Below are positions 1-8,144 of a DNA stretch of 64,000 bases, piece after piece. The stretch comes from SAR324 cluster bacterium (GTDB taxonomy: Bacteria > SAR324 > NAC60-12): the NCBI GenBank assembly GCA_028281495.1, contig JANQJU010000033.1, positions 1-64,000 of the forward strand, given 5' to 3'. Positions within the stretch are counted from its first letter, which is position 1; every line of letters begins with the position of its first letter. A program made the translations under genes and the position numbers. The notes beneath the pieces were generated by a model, which had not been told where the DNA came from, did no database searches, and worked only from the letters and a program-made list of their open reading frames with translations.

Positions 1-195
1 GGCTTCCATCATCTTGTGGATGGTTTTTAATAAGGGCTGCGAGGTGGCATCCCCATTATAGAAATTGGTTACGGCTGAGGGAAAACATCCGTGTTCATGG
101 GCAATGTCGACGGGAAAGATCCCTAACAGTTCGGCCCGTCGTCGGAGTCGCCGTAATTCCGGTTTGGAGAGTCGTTTGCTTTTTCGTGGTTTCAT
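1..195 (-). CDS. Helix-turn-helix protein, 3' end outside the window
   Basis: The reverse strand is open from an ATG at 195 to the window edge, giving 65 residues without a stop. The start has a GAGG ribosome-binding sequence eight bases upstream. The first 20 residues are very basic (Lys/Arg-rich). Residues about 21-50 then read like the helix-turn-helix of small phage-type or XRE-like regulators, with the sequence VDIAHEHGCFPSAVTNFYNG where a recognition helix would be expected. The C-terminal part lies off the window, so full length and family cannot be judged. It is probably a DNA-binding regulator. The reading frame and ribosome site are visible; the fold is inferred from the residue pattern only. 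Confidence 0.5.
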   Translation of the reverse strand, partial: MKPRKSKRLSKPELRRLRRRAELLGIFPVDIAHEHGCFPSAVTNFYNGDATSQPLLKTIHKMMEA

Positions 196-468
196 TGATT
201 CAACCTCGTGGGAGTAAGGCCTCTCTTGGAGAAGCGAGATGGTAAAAGAAAATGAAATTTAGAACGTTAGCTTTTGAAAAATAACGCTTAACCTGATCTG
301 TTGGCTAACACCTCGACTTCAGTCTGTCAAACCTTGGGATCCCCCCAAAAATAGGAGGTGATGTATGCAAAACCAATCAGGGAACCTTGGGTAAATGACT
401 GTTTTTAAAAGGAAAAAAGAAGGTGTATGCGAGGTTAGATCGGAAAAGCTGAAACGAAAAATGCTGGT

Positions 469-2196
469 TTACCGAAAAAAGGAGAGAAATTCTTGGCGGT
501 TGGTAAAAGGTGTGGATTCGAGAATTCGTTGAACATATCGGTCTACGGTCGACACGGTCAGATGGGCCTTTTGCGCAATGGCTTTGGATGAAGAATCTTC
601 GAACAGACACGGAATGATTCGCGTATGGGATTCGGGCAAGCGGGCAAGATATGACAAATAAAATGAAAAATGGCGGGCATGTCGGGGGCTCAACACCATT
701 TCTCGGCGTCGAATGCGTCGAAGGTAGACCGGTAGTTCGGAAAGGTTTTCGGTTCGATCCAAAATCGCCATCACCCCACGTTCCAGATAGTCCACCAAAT
801 GGATGGGATCTTTGGAATCACTCAACATAACGATGGGCAAGTCAGGCAACTTGTCTTGGATCATTTCCAGCATATCTTGAGGGTGAAGGGCTTCGTCAAT
901 CACCAACATGGACAAATCCTTATCGCTCTGCCGAATGGACTCCAAGACCTCCACAGTAAACAACGGGTCTACGGCTAAACTGCGCTCGATGGCAGGAACC
1001 AAAATGTCTTCAGCAATAATTGCTGTCCGAATGGGAGTAACTCCTGGACCAAGACCTGCGACCGCAGTCGCTTGAGCCTTTGGGAGAGTGGCCAATTCGG
1101 TCGTCGAATCGAACAGACTGGCTTCTAACCCTCGCCGAAAGGCCGATAACGAAAACCGCTCCATCAGTAATGGTAGCCCTTGGGTGATCTGATGCAGATG
1201 GACGTGAATATCCGCTACTTTTTCCAAGTTACGGTTTTGGGACTTTGCCGAGCTGAGATCTTTCAGCCGTGCGACATCGTAATTCAATACAGGCAATTCC
1301 ATGAGTCGTGCGGCATCTTGTTGGACAACACATCCCGCCAATTGTTGGGAAGTTTCTCGCATTTTAGTAAGCAATCCAGAGACTCGAATTTCATAGTCTT
1401 GGATCTGGGATTCCCGTTCTTTAGCTTCTTGCAAAACCATCTCGATCATTTCCTTGGCATGATGCAAGGCGCTCAACATGGAATTGAATGTAAGGGATAG
1501 CCGGCCGATTTCATCCTGGGTGGTCACCGGGATTTTTTTGGAAAGATCATCAAACTGTTTGATCTCCTGAACACTCTGCTCAAAGATTTGCAATGGACGC
1601 GATAACACTCGACGCAAATACCAAAACATCCCTACCCCAGAAACCAACAAAATCAGCAACGTGGCCACCACTGAACGGGTGATGATCTCGTTGATCCGCT
1701 GATTCACAGGCGCTGCGGTCATTCCAATGACAATATACCCTTCTAACTTGTCGGCCAAAAATACAGGATGGAACACGTCGTAGCTGGTTTCAGTTTGAAT
1801 CAAAAAAGAGTCTCGTAGAGACTTATGATCCGGTCTAGTTGGCAATCGATGACCTAGCATTTTGATGTTCGAATGCGATAAAATTTCTCCGGATATACTT
1901 ACCACACCAATTTGAGTGAACTGTTCTTTCACACTGCGATGAAAAAAAATGAATCCTGCCAATTCATTTTGAGCGCTCCCTACCTCAATAAAAGGCCTCC
2001 CCCATCCCATACCTTGCAATAGCCGTTCTTCGATCTGGATCACAGCAATCGCTGCTTTGTGATGGATGTCTTCCAAATAACCTTGTTTAAACGTGTAAAT
2101 ATTTACCAATGCAGCACTCCACCCTCCAAGGGTAAGGACGAGAATCACGGCTAAAAAGGTCTTTTTGAACAGAGAAGGTCGAAACAATTCAATCAT
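469..2196 (-). CDS. Membrane-anchored HAMP / receiver-like / HTH signalling protein
   Basis: The protein has about 575 residues. A first membrane helix lies near residues 9-30, then a periplasmic sensor region of roughly 145 residues, a second helix near 176-196, a HAMP linker with the DEIGRLSLTFN signature, a helical stretch, a response-regulator-like domain (about 390-505), and a C-terminal LuxR-like helix-turn-helix (SSKAIAQKAHLTVSTVDRYV). The receiver looks degenerate: the acidic pair at its N-terminus is incomplete and the usual KP lysine motif near its end is replaced by LDRTE. There is no histidine-kinase domain. The ATG at 2196 is chosen over an upstream one because AGGAG lies seven bases before it; it overlaps the stop of the upstream binding-protein gene by four bases (ATGA). 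Coupling to two OpuAC-type genes suggests the membrane protein reads their ligand state and acts directly on DNA. That role is inference. Confidence 0.72.
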   Translation of the reverse strand: MIELFRPSLFKKTFLAVILVLTLGGWSAALVNIYTFKQGYLEDIHHKAAIAVIQIEERLLQGMGWGRPFIEVGSAQNELAGFIFFHRSVKEQFTQIGVVSISGEILSHSNIKMLGHRLPTRPDHKSLRDSFLIQTETSYDVFHPVFLADKLEGYIVIGMTAAPVNQRINEIITRSVVATLLILLVSGVGMFWYLRRVLSRPLQIFEQSVQEIKQFDDLSKKIPVTTQDEIGRLSLTFNSMLSALHHAKEMIEMVLQEAKERESQIQDYEIRVSGLLTKMRETSQQLAGCVVQQDAARLMELPVLNYDVARLKDLSSAKSQNRNLEKVADIHVHLHQITQGLPLLMERFSLSAFRRGLEASLFDSTTELATLPKAQATAVAGLGPGVTPIRTAIIAEDILVPAIERSLAVDPLFTVEVLESIRQSDKDLSMLVIDEALHPQDMLEMIQDKLPDLPIVMLSDSKDPIHLVDYLERGVMAILDRTENLSELPVYLRRIRRREMVLSPRHARHFSFYLSYLARLPESHTRIIPCLFEDSSSKAIAQKAHLTVSTVDRYVQRILESTPFTNRQEFLSFFR

Positions 2197-3092
2197 GGCA
2201 GGATCTCCTTTTGTTGAAGCCACTGCAAAGCAACGGCATCAATCGACTTCTTTTCAATGTCGACTTGGTAATTGAGGTGGATCATAGTGGACGTATCCAA
2301 ATGCAGCACCAAAGATTCCAAAATGTCTTCTAGATCAGGATATTGATTGAGGGTATCTGCTTGTAAGACGACTGAAGGTTGGTAAGGACTAAAAAACAGA
2401 TGATCGTCGACTAACGCAACAAATGATTTCTGTCGCAACTGTGGATCGGTATTATAGCCTAAGCCCACATCGATTTTCCCCAGACTCAACGCACTATAGA
2501 TATTTTCATGAGACATCAATTGAATCCGATTGCGAGGCACTTCAAAGCCGTAATGCGTTTTCAACGAATGGAATCCATCCGGGCGGTCATAAAATGTAAT
2601 CACGAGCCCTAGCTTGAGATCTATATCTTGATTCAACACCCGGCTCAATCCGGACAAGTCCTTAAACTGGTAAGACTCGGCAATAGTCTGCCGGGCGACT
2701 AATACATAACTATTATTCAAGGTTGCCGGGGCCAACCAAACGATTCCATTCTTCCGATCTTTTTTGCGAACATATTGATATAATTGTTGGCTGTCCATTT
2801 CCGTTGGAGGGTTTTTTCTTTCCAAGAGAACATATCCGGTTCCAGTATATTCCCAGTACAGATCAATCTTGCCATTCAACAGTTTCTCTCGAATTACTTG
2901 GGTTGACATGCCCGTTCGTTCTTGCGCGCTGTAGCCATGATGTTGAAGCAAATGGGTGGCAAGGCTAGACAATAAATACTGCTCAGTAAAGCTCTTGCTT
3001 CCAATGATAAGTTTCCCTTTAGACAGAGTAATAGAATTCTCCCCAACCAAGATGGAAAAAATTAGAAAACTCTTCATAAGGATTTTTCGCAT
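2193..3092 (-). CDS. OpuAC/OsmF-type periplasmic substrate-binding protein (paralogue 1)
   Basis: 299 residues with an N-terminal hydrophobic export signal, followed by the family-typical start GSKSFTEQYLL and the LYWEYTGTGY motif of glycine betaine/choline/proline-betaine binding proteins (OpuAC, OsmF, ProX-like). Further family signatures are TFYDRPDG and VGLGYNTDPQ. The family binds quaternary amines in an aromatic cage and normally delivers them to an ABC importer. No permease or ATPase gene is present here. The gene sits between a paralogue 12 bases upstream and the membrane signalling protein, whose start overlaps this stop. A sensory, not transport, role is therefore likely. An AGGAG box just before the ATG supports the start. 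Confidence 0.85.
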   Translation of the reverse strand: MRKILMKSFLIFSILVGENSITLSKGKLIIGSKSFTEQYLLSSLATHLLQHHGYSAQERTGMSTQVIREKLLNGKIDLYWEYTGTGYVLLERKNPPTEMDSQQLYQYVRKKDRKNGIVWLAPATLNNSYVLVARQTIAESYQFKDLSGLSRVLNQDIDLKLGLVITFYDRPDGFHSLKTHYGFEVPRNRIQLMSHENIYSALSLGKIDVGLGYNTDPQLRQKSFVALVDDHLFFSPYQPSVVLQADTLNQYPDLEDILESLVLHLDTSTMIHLNYQVDIEKKSIDAVALQWLQQKEILP

Positions 3093-3104
3093 AGCTCCTA
3101 CTCA

Positions 3105-4010
3105 TCATCGTGATTCGATCAAACCTACTTCTCGAAGCCATGTTAATGCGACTTCGTCAATGGACTTGCCTTCAAAATCAACCCGATAATTGAGCGTAAT
3201 CATCGTTGATGTATCCAAACGGTCTGCAATTCGGTTCAGCAAATGCGAGATTTCTGGATACTGTTCTAACTTCGTTTTATGCACTGTGGGCGCAGGTTCG
3301 TAAGGTTGAAAAAACGATAAATCATCTTGAAGTGCTACAAATTCGGGTAGATTCAATTGTGGGTCAGTGGCATACCCTAAGCCAACTTGTATTTGATCAC
3401 GTTTCAATAGTTCATAAACTTCATCATGTAGGATGAGATCGATTTGTTCGCGAGGAACTTCAAATCTATATCGTTGCTTCAACTGCTTATATCCATCCGG
3501 GCGGTCATAAAATGTGACAATCAAACCAAATCGAGAGAGAACTCCTGAATTTAACACTTTTGCTAAATCCGATAGCGTCTGCAACTTGAGTTGATCGGCT
3601 ACACGCTTCGTAACAACCAATACATAGGAATTGCTGAACTTAGCTTTATTGAGCCACACAATATTATTTTCGAGGTCATGCTTCTTTACGATTTGGTACA
3701 GAGTTTCTTGATCATATATGATGTCGGGGTGCGTTTTGGTCAAAAAAGCATACCCTGTTCCCGTATATTCCCAATAGATATCGATCTCTCTATTCAGCAA
3801 ATGATCACGTAGTGTAAGAGTAGGCATTCCTAATTTTTCCTCCACTTCATACCCGGCCTGTTCTAGAACTTGTACGGTGATTTGTGCCAGCAAGAACTGC
3901 TCAGTGAATCCTTTGCTCGCCACCGTAATTTTTCCTTTGGGGATACCCATTGCCACAGAGATGCTGAAACAATATGCTATTAGAGTAAGGACAATGTATT
4001 TTTGCATCAT
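3105..4010 (-). CDS. OpuAC/OsmF-type periplasmic substrate-binding protein (paralogue 2)
   Basis: 301 residues, clearly paralogous to the next gene along its whole length, with a cleavable signal peptide (hydrophobic to about residue 21), the ASKGFTEQFLLAQ start, IYWEYTGTGYAF, TFYDRPDG, VGLGYATDPQ and a conserved end (LDTSTMITLNYRVD). It is the first gene of a three-gene unit, so the about 250-bp region above 4010 should hold the promoter. Family knowledge points to binding of betaine-like osmolytes or related cations. The tandem duplication without permeases suggests two ligand receptors, or one heteromeric receptor, for the downstream membrane regulator. The ligand cannot be read from the sequence. 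Confidence 0.85.
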   Translation of the reverse strand: MMQKYIVLTLIAYCFSISVAMGIPKGKITVASKGFTEQFLLAQITVQVLEQAGYEVEEKLGMPTLTLRDHLLNREIDIYWEYTGTGYAFLTKTHPDIIYDQETLYQIVKKHDLENNIVWLNKAKFSNSYVLVVTKRVADQLKLQTLSDLAKVLNSGVLSRFGLIVTFYDRPDGYKQLKQRYRFEVPREQIDLILHDEVYELLKRDQIQVGLGYATDPQLNLPEFVALQDDLSFFQPYEPAPTVHKTKLEQYPEISHLLNRIADRLDTSTMITLNYRVDFEGKSIDEVALTWLREVGLIESR

Positions 4011-4189
4011 GATTTTTCTCGTGAAATTCTAAGACAGGGATAGAAAAACAATGAAAGTTTTAGTGTATCTAAGACAAGTCCTTACTATACAAATACGAAG
4101 TATTCCAACATAAAATTACTGAGGAACTACAAGGAAAAAACACCTTTTACATGAAACAGATAGATCGATTAACTGAATAATTTCAGTGA

Positions 4190-4648
4190 AAAATTCAACT
4201 TGTTCTACACTGTACACGACAGTTTCATTCCGTTTCTAAGGATCAACTCCTTCCTTGTTGGTTGGAGTTATCTGAAGATGGAAAAACGGGCTTGGAGTAC
4301 TTGGAATCTATGCTTAATTATCTGTTCCGAGCTGCAGAATCATTAGATGAAACTGTGGTTATCGAGCAAATCCAACAACTACCTGATTCTAAAATTAAGG
4401 AGATCGCTATGACTGCTGCTGAACGGTTGGAAGCTAAAGGATTTCAAAAAGGAAAAGTTGAAGGAATACAGGAGGGAGAGGCTAGAGGTGAAACCAAAAG
4501 AACTCTGAAGATGTTGCAATTGAAGTTTCGGTCAGCAGCTCAGCCTTATGCTGACCGAGTATCGGCAGCCTCACAAAGCGAATTAGACCTTATTTCCGAA
4601 CGCCTCTTGACTGCTGAGACAATTGAGCAGGTATTTGAAGGGCTGTGA
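4190..4648 (+). pseudogene. C-terminal remnant of an Rpn-family PD-(D/E)XK nuclease/transposase-like gene
   Basis: An open frame from just after a stop codon at 4187-4189 runs to TGA at 4646-4648. It has no good ATG or ribosome site; only a TTG at 4262 could start it. The encoded piece matches the C-terminal half of Rpn-family recombination-promoting nucleases: a helical segment (LESMLNYLFRAAESLD), the repetitive charged GFQKGKVEGIQEGEARGE stretch, and the closing LLTAETIEQVFEGL region. The N-terminal PD-(D/E)XK catalytic domain is missing, and upstream sequence shows stops in this frame. It is read as a decayed gene. A short functional C-terminal protein is the alternative, but is less likely. 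Confidence 0.65.
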
Positions 4649-4664
4649 TTTGATTCAATCACTA

Positions 4665-5705
4665 TTACAGATTAAATTCAGTCATCCGCACTCGATCTCC
4701 CGCTTGCAGTTTGAGGATTTGGCCTACCCCCTCCTCGATACCAATGGATTGAGGTGACAACCAGCAGACTTTCCCCACTGTTACCGCAAAGTCGAACCCA
4801 GCCCGTTGATTGCTGATCAAATAACCCCTCCCGGATACGGTCGAGGCTAGTATTTCGATAACAGCCTCTCGACTTTGCTCAATCGGTTGAATGCGAGAAA
4901 TGTTGCATTCGTAGATGGGAGCGGCGGAGCTGTAACCCACATGTTCTTGATACGAGAATCCCATTGCCTTTATGTTTTGAATAACACCTCTAGAATCAGC
5001 ATGAGGTTTCCCGATCACTTGTCGAACTTCGGCAGACAGGAGTGAAATGTAAATCGGCCCGCGTGGCAACAGGCCTAAAATTTCAGTTTCCATGCCGTCT
5101 GAAAGCAATTGCAAATAAGTAGGATAATCCATGTCTTTGATGAAGTGTTGCACTACATGTTTCCAAAACACGCTGCACCCCGACGAGTCATAACAACCGC
5201 GAATCTCTCCAATCATCCGTTTTGGAAACCGCTGTGGAAATTCGGTAGGGTATAGATGCAATGCGACTAAAAGAAGCCGTGCCATGCCTTTTTTACGATA
5301 TCGAGGAAAGAGGACTAAAGATGACATTGACGACGCATCGGTATAATTGCTGACGAGGTGCAAGGTCGGCAGGGTTTTATTCACCTGCAATTTGACTGAG
5401 ATTTGGCAGAGGGATTGAATCTGATAGGAATAAAACAGGTTACCTCGATTGGCCAACGCTGTGAGTTTGATCATTCCCATCAAACGGCGGTGGATCATGT
5501 CTTCTAGGACAAACACGTATATTTCGGGGCCAGGGGTTTGCACGTCCTGAGTGAAGCTTGCCATGGATTCTTGGATGATCTGTTGCAAACCGTCACGATG
5601 GGTATGGAAGGCTCCGGCATTGCCGGGTTCGAGTTCGTGGGAGAGTTGTTCCAATTGATCGAGATCGGTTTCCCAAATAGGACGAAATCGGACAGAGGGG
5701 ATCAT
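4665..5705 (-). CDS. astA: Arginine N-succinyltransferase
   Basis: 346 residues, the usual length of AstA. The family transfers succinyl from succinyl-CoA to the alpha-amino group of arginine, the first step of the AST arginine degradation route. Family signatures visible are the SSLVLFPRYRKKGMARLL acetyl-CoA-like binding region, RFPKRMIGEIRG, a central SGCSVFWKHVV, and LPRGPIYISLL. The ATG at 5705 is preferred because AGGAG lies seven bases upstream; two earlier in-frame ATGs have poor spacing. It is the last gene of a four-gene unit and lies ten bases after the PhyH-type oxygenase. None of astB, astC, astD or astE is present in the window, so a role in succinylating arginine or a derivative inside this cassette is as plausible as catabolism. 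Confidence 0.85.
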   Translation of the reverse strand: MIPSVRFRPIWETDLDQLEQLSHELEPGNAGAFHTHRDGLQQIIQESMASFTQDVQTPGPEIYVFVLEDMIHRRLMGMIKLTALANRGNLFYSYQIQSLCQISVKLQVNKTLPTLHLVSNYTDASSMSSLVLFPRYRKKGMARLLLVALHLYPTEFPQRFPKRMIGEIRGCYDSSGCSVFWKHVVQHFIKDMDYPTYLQLLSDGMETEILGLLPRGPIYISLLSAEVRQVIGKPHADSRGVIQNIKAMGFSYQEHVGYSSAAPIYECNISRIQPIEQSREAVIEILASTVSGRGYLISNQRAGFDFAVTVGKVCWLSPQSIGIEEGVGQILKLQAGDRVRMTEFNL

Positions 5706-5715
5706 GATCATTCTC

Positions 5716-6504
5716 CTAATCTTCCTCATATTTCCACAGGCTGCCTAATAGCAAACGTTGATTGCGTTGGAGCCAATTCCCTCGGTGTAATCCACGGCCA
5801 TCAAAAAAGATCACTGTCCCTGCCGTTCCCGTACATACCTGGGGTTGCCAACCCCAAAGCTCTTGAAGACGCCGCGCTTGATGCGGGAAGTAGCAGCCCA
5901 AAAACAACGATTCCCAATTATCCGCAAACCCTTGAGCACTTTGACGGTAGAGACAGAACAGTTCCGTTTCTTTCCATAAACGCCACAGACCCCGATGGCT
6001 TCCTTTCAGATACACCAATGGTGCTTCCTGCTCACCCACATCGGTTAGATACAAAAAGGCTTTAAAGCGGGGTTTCCAGTCATCAAAATGGAAAAACAAT
6101 TCGAACGGTTGCGCACTTTGTCCCACTTGAGTTTTGTAATTCACGATTTGTCGAAACTGCATGGCTCGTTGGGCTAGATACGCCTGAGCCATCTGTCGAA
6201 TCATGGGATGTTGATAAAAACATTGGGCCGTGGGCAACCATTGGGCCGCTTGTTCCACGATGCACACTCCATCACGGTGATAGGACTTCGAGCGAGCGTG
6301 TTCCAACATTCCACTGGTTTGGACTTCGTCTCGAATGGCCGCAACAGTTTTAGCGGGCAAGAAGTTTTCTCGAACAACCACCCCATCTTGCAACAGCTGC
6401 TGAAAACAAGCGGAGTCTGGTGCCGAGAGTGGGTCTGGTTGACATTGATGAAAATAACGATGTTTGGTCCACACAAAATGAGGCAAGGCCGTCCACACGA
6501 GCAT
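5716..6504 (-). CDS. Phytanoyl-CoA dioxygenase (PhyH)-type 2-oxoglutarate/Fe(II) oxygenase
   Basis: 262 residues. The PhyH family couples decarboxylation of 2-oxoglutarate to hydroxylation of a small organic substrate at a ferrous iron centre. The iron-binding H-x-D is seen in FFHFDDWKPRFKAFLYLTD, followed by a GSHRG loop typical of PhyH proteins. The distal histidine and the 2-oxoglutarate-binding arginine are in DGRGLHRGNWLQRNQRLLLG. It lies six bases after the preceding oxygenase gene and ten bases before astA, so it is very probably cotranscribed with them. The substrate is unknown; the context suggests an amino acid or an arginine-derived compound. The ribosome site is weak, so the exact start is less certain than the reading frame. 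Confidence 0.8.
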   Translation of the reverse strand: MLVWTALPHFVWTKHRYFHQCQPDPLSAPDSACFQQLLQDGVVVRENFLPAKTVAAIRDEVQTSGMLEHARSKSYHRDGVCIVEQAAQWLPTAQCFYQHPMIRQMAQAYLAQRAMQFRQIVNYKTQVGQSAQPFELFFHFDDWKPRFKAFLYLTDVGEQEAPLVYLKGSHRGLWRLWKETELFCLYRQSAQGFADNWESLFLGCYFPHQARRLQELWGWQPQVCTGTAGTVIFFDGRGLHRGNWLQRNQRLLLGSLWKYEED

Positions 6505-6510
6505 GAGATC

Positions 6511-7284
6511 TCACGACCAATAAATCCAAGTACCTTGGGGAGTGTCTCCCAAAAACGCACACATCGTGAGCCGTGACTCTAAAGAAGGTACAACGCAGTG
6601 ATAGTTCATTGAGTTGAATAACAAGACATCCCCTATGTGCGGCTGGATTTCTACTTGTTCCGCCCCTTGCACCACCAGGTCTGTGTACAGCCCATCTTGC
6701 TGAGGAATCAGAAATTGCTCATCCTGGGATTGCCATTGGCGATTGGCCACACGGAGTGTTCCTCCACGGGGAGCCGTGGGCATCTGCAAATACAGATTCC
6801 AAGACAATTGAGACGTGACGCATGCAATGCACCAATCGGGTGGCATTTTTCGAGGAGCGGAATCGGTATGCCACGGAGGATAGGTGTTTTTACGGGCTGC
6901 TCCAGCAAAGTAGGTCTCACCTTCAGGTTCCATGGCACAATGCAAAGGCTGATTGTGTTTCCGGGCTAATTCCACGAATCGTCGCAGTGGATCGAAAGCT
7001 TGTTGCACCACGTATTGTCTTCGAATTTTGTCTGCTTGAGCGGCTTCGAAATACGCCGACTTTCCCGCATCGCGGAATTCGTAGTAGCTCAATCCAAATC
7101 GCTGCACATTGGCATAGCTGACTGTGCGATATCCGGCATGCTCCAATGCGTAGGCGAGCTGTTCACATTCTTCGGTTGTTGCAAAACGGGGTATACGGAT
7201 GAATGGAATTTCGTTGGCTTGCAGAGCCTTCCAATTGGTTTGATTCAATGGAGAACTTTCCTCTGTTTTCCAAGATTGCTTCAT
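6511..7284 (-). CDS. 2-oxoglutarate/Fe(II)-dependent oxygenase, prolyl-hydroxylase-like
   Basis: 257 residues from the ATG at 7284, chosen because GAGG lies about six bases upstream and the ATG overlaps the stop of the transporter gene (ATGA); a longer frame from 7350 would overlap that gene by 70 bases. The double-stranded beta-helix iron motif is visible as PPWHTDSAPRKMP (H-x-D) with the distal histidine in NSMNYHCVVP and the 2-oxoglutarate arginine in SRLTMCAFLG. The middle (GGTLRVANRQW) resembles prolyl-4-hydroxylase-like oxygenases. With the PhyH-type gene it gives the cassette two different oxygenases. The substrate is not known. Confidence 0.75.
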   Translation of the reverse strand: MKQSWKTEESSPLNQTNWKALQANEIPFIRIPRFATTEECEQLAYALEHAGYRTVSYANVQRFGLSYYEFRDAGKSAYFEAAQADKIRRQYVVQQAFDPLRRFVELARKHNQPLHCAMEPEGETYFAGAARKNTYPPWHTDSAPRKMPPDWCIACVTSQLSWNLYLQMPTAPRGGTLRVANRQWQSQDEQFLIPQQDGLYTDLVVQGAEQVEIQPHIGDVLLFNSMNYHCVVPSLESRLTMCAFLGDTPQGTWIYWS

Positions 7285-7706
7285 GTGACCTCGCTTCGGA
7301 AGTAAAGTAGCAAAAACATGCCGAACCCGATAAAGGGAAGTCCCAACCACTGTAATAAGGTAAGCCGTTCATCAAACCACCAGATGGCCAACCCTATGGT
7401 CACCACCGGATACGAAATCATCGCAACCGAAACGAGAGACGCAGGCAGCACACTCAATGCACGATAAGCCATCAAATCGGCAACCGCTGCCACCAAACCA
7501 ATGGCCCCTATCATGAGATAACCTTCCGGCCATTTGACATCGTATGGAACTTCGGCCAATTGATGAATGGCATAGCCTACAATAAAAGCGACCCACGTGA
7601 GCGAAGCACCTGCCGACACATAAACATAAAATTGCTGGCTCACGGCCATTTTAGCCAGCAATACCTGGAGGCCTTTGAATCCAACCGCAAGCAAAAGATA
7701 CAACAT
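7281..7706 (-). CDS. Single-domain EamA/DMT-superfamily membrane transporter
   Basis: 141 residues with four or five predicted membrane helices, one EamA repeat instead of the usual two. The end (WWFDERLTLLQWLGLPFIGFGMFLLLYF) is the classic EamA closing helix-loop-helix. Such half-size proteins are expected to dimerise and often export amino acids or small metabolites. It is the first gene of the eamA-oxygenase-PhyH-astA unit and overlaps the next gene by four bases. No strong ribosome site is seen upstream, but a perfect seven-pair hairpin lies 28-58 bases before the start. Export of the cassette product is the natural guess. That is inference. Confidence 0.78.
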   Translation of the reverse strand: MLYLLLAVGFKGLQVLLAKMAVSQQFYVYVSAGASLTWVAFIVGYAIHQLAEVPYDVKWPEGYLMIGAIGLVAAVADLMAYRALSVLPASLVSVAMISYPVVTIGLAIWWFDERLTLLQWLGLPFIGFGMFLLLYFRSEVT

Positions 7707-8144
7707 GTCAGCTTATGGAGGCGGCTTGCACACCGAGGGTCCAGGCTCCCATGTAACACCCTCGCCAATTCTCTCTTCTGTTGTTAGGCTGTGATGTTTG
7801 AGGAAGCATCGTTTTTCAACCCCTAAACTAGAATAGTTGCAGATTTTAAAATGTATCGAATTCACGGTGAACCTAACACCAGATTCTACAAAAATCCATA
7901 TGTATGCTAAACAAAAATATCGACAAAGAATATGATAATAAAACTAATAATTTCAGTATATTAATTTAATTTAAAAATCCGATAAAACCGGGGAAATTTA
8001 GTGAAATTTGTATAACACGACTCTATTAGACTGGTAACCTACTGATATTAGAAAATTTTAATATATTTTTTGATTTTGTTTAGCACACATATGCTGAAGA
8101 ATTGAGGTAGGACTGTGTATCAGAATTGAGGGTGGTACGAAAGG
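7707..8144. other. Intergenic AT-rich region with a leader hairpin
   Basis: No credible gene. The part next to the transporter gene holds a perfect inverted repeat, 7734-7740 pairing with 7758-7764 (CGAGGGT/ACCCTCG, 17-base loop), in the expected 5' leader of the eamA transcript. The rest (about 7830-8100) is very AT-rich with no open frame and separates the cassette from the FAH-family gene. It could hold the eamA promoter and the end of the FAH transcript, but I see no clear terminator with a T-run. Confidence 0.45.

Noticed and set aside
1180-1500. Opposite-strand open frames inside the signalling gene, and many similar frames elsewhere
   Set aside because: They are antisense shadows of well-supported genes without ribosome sites or domain patterns.
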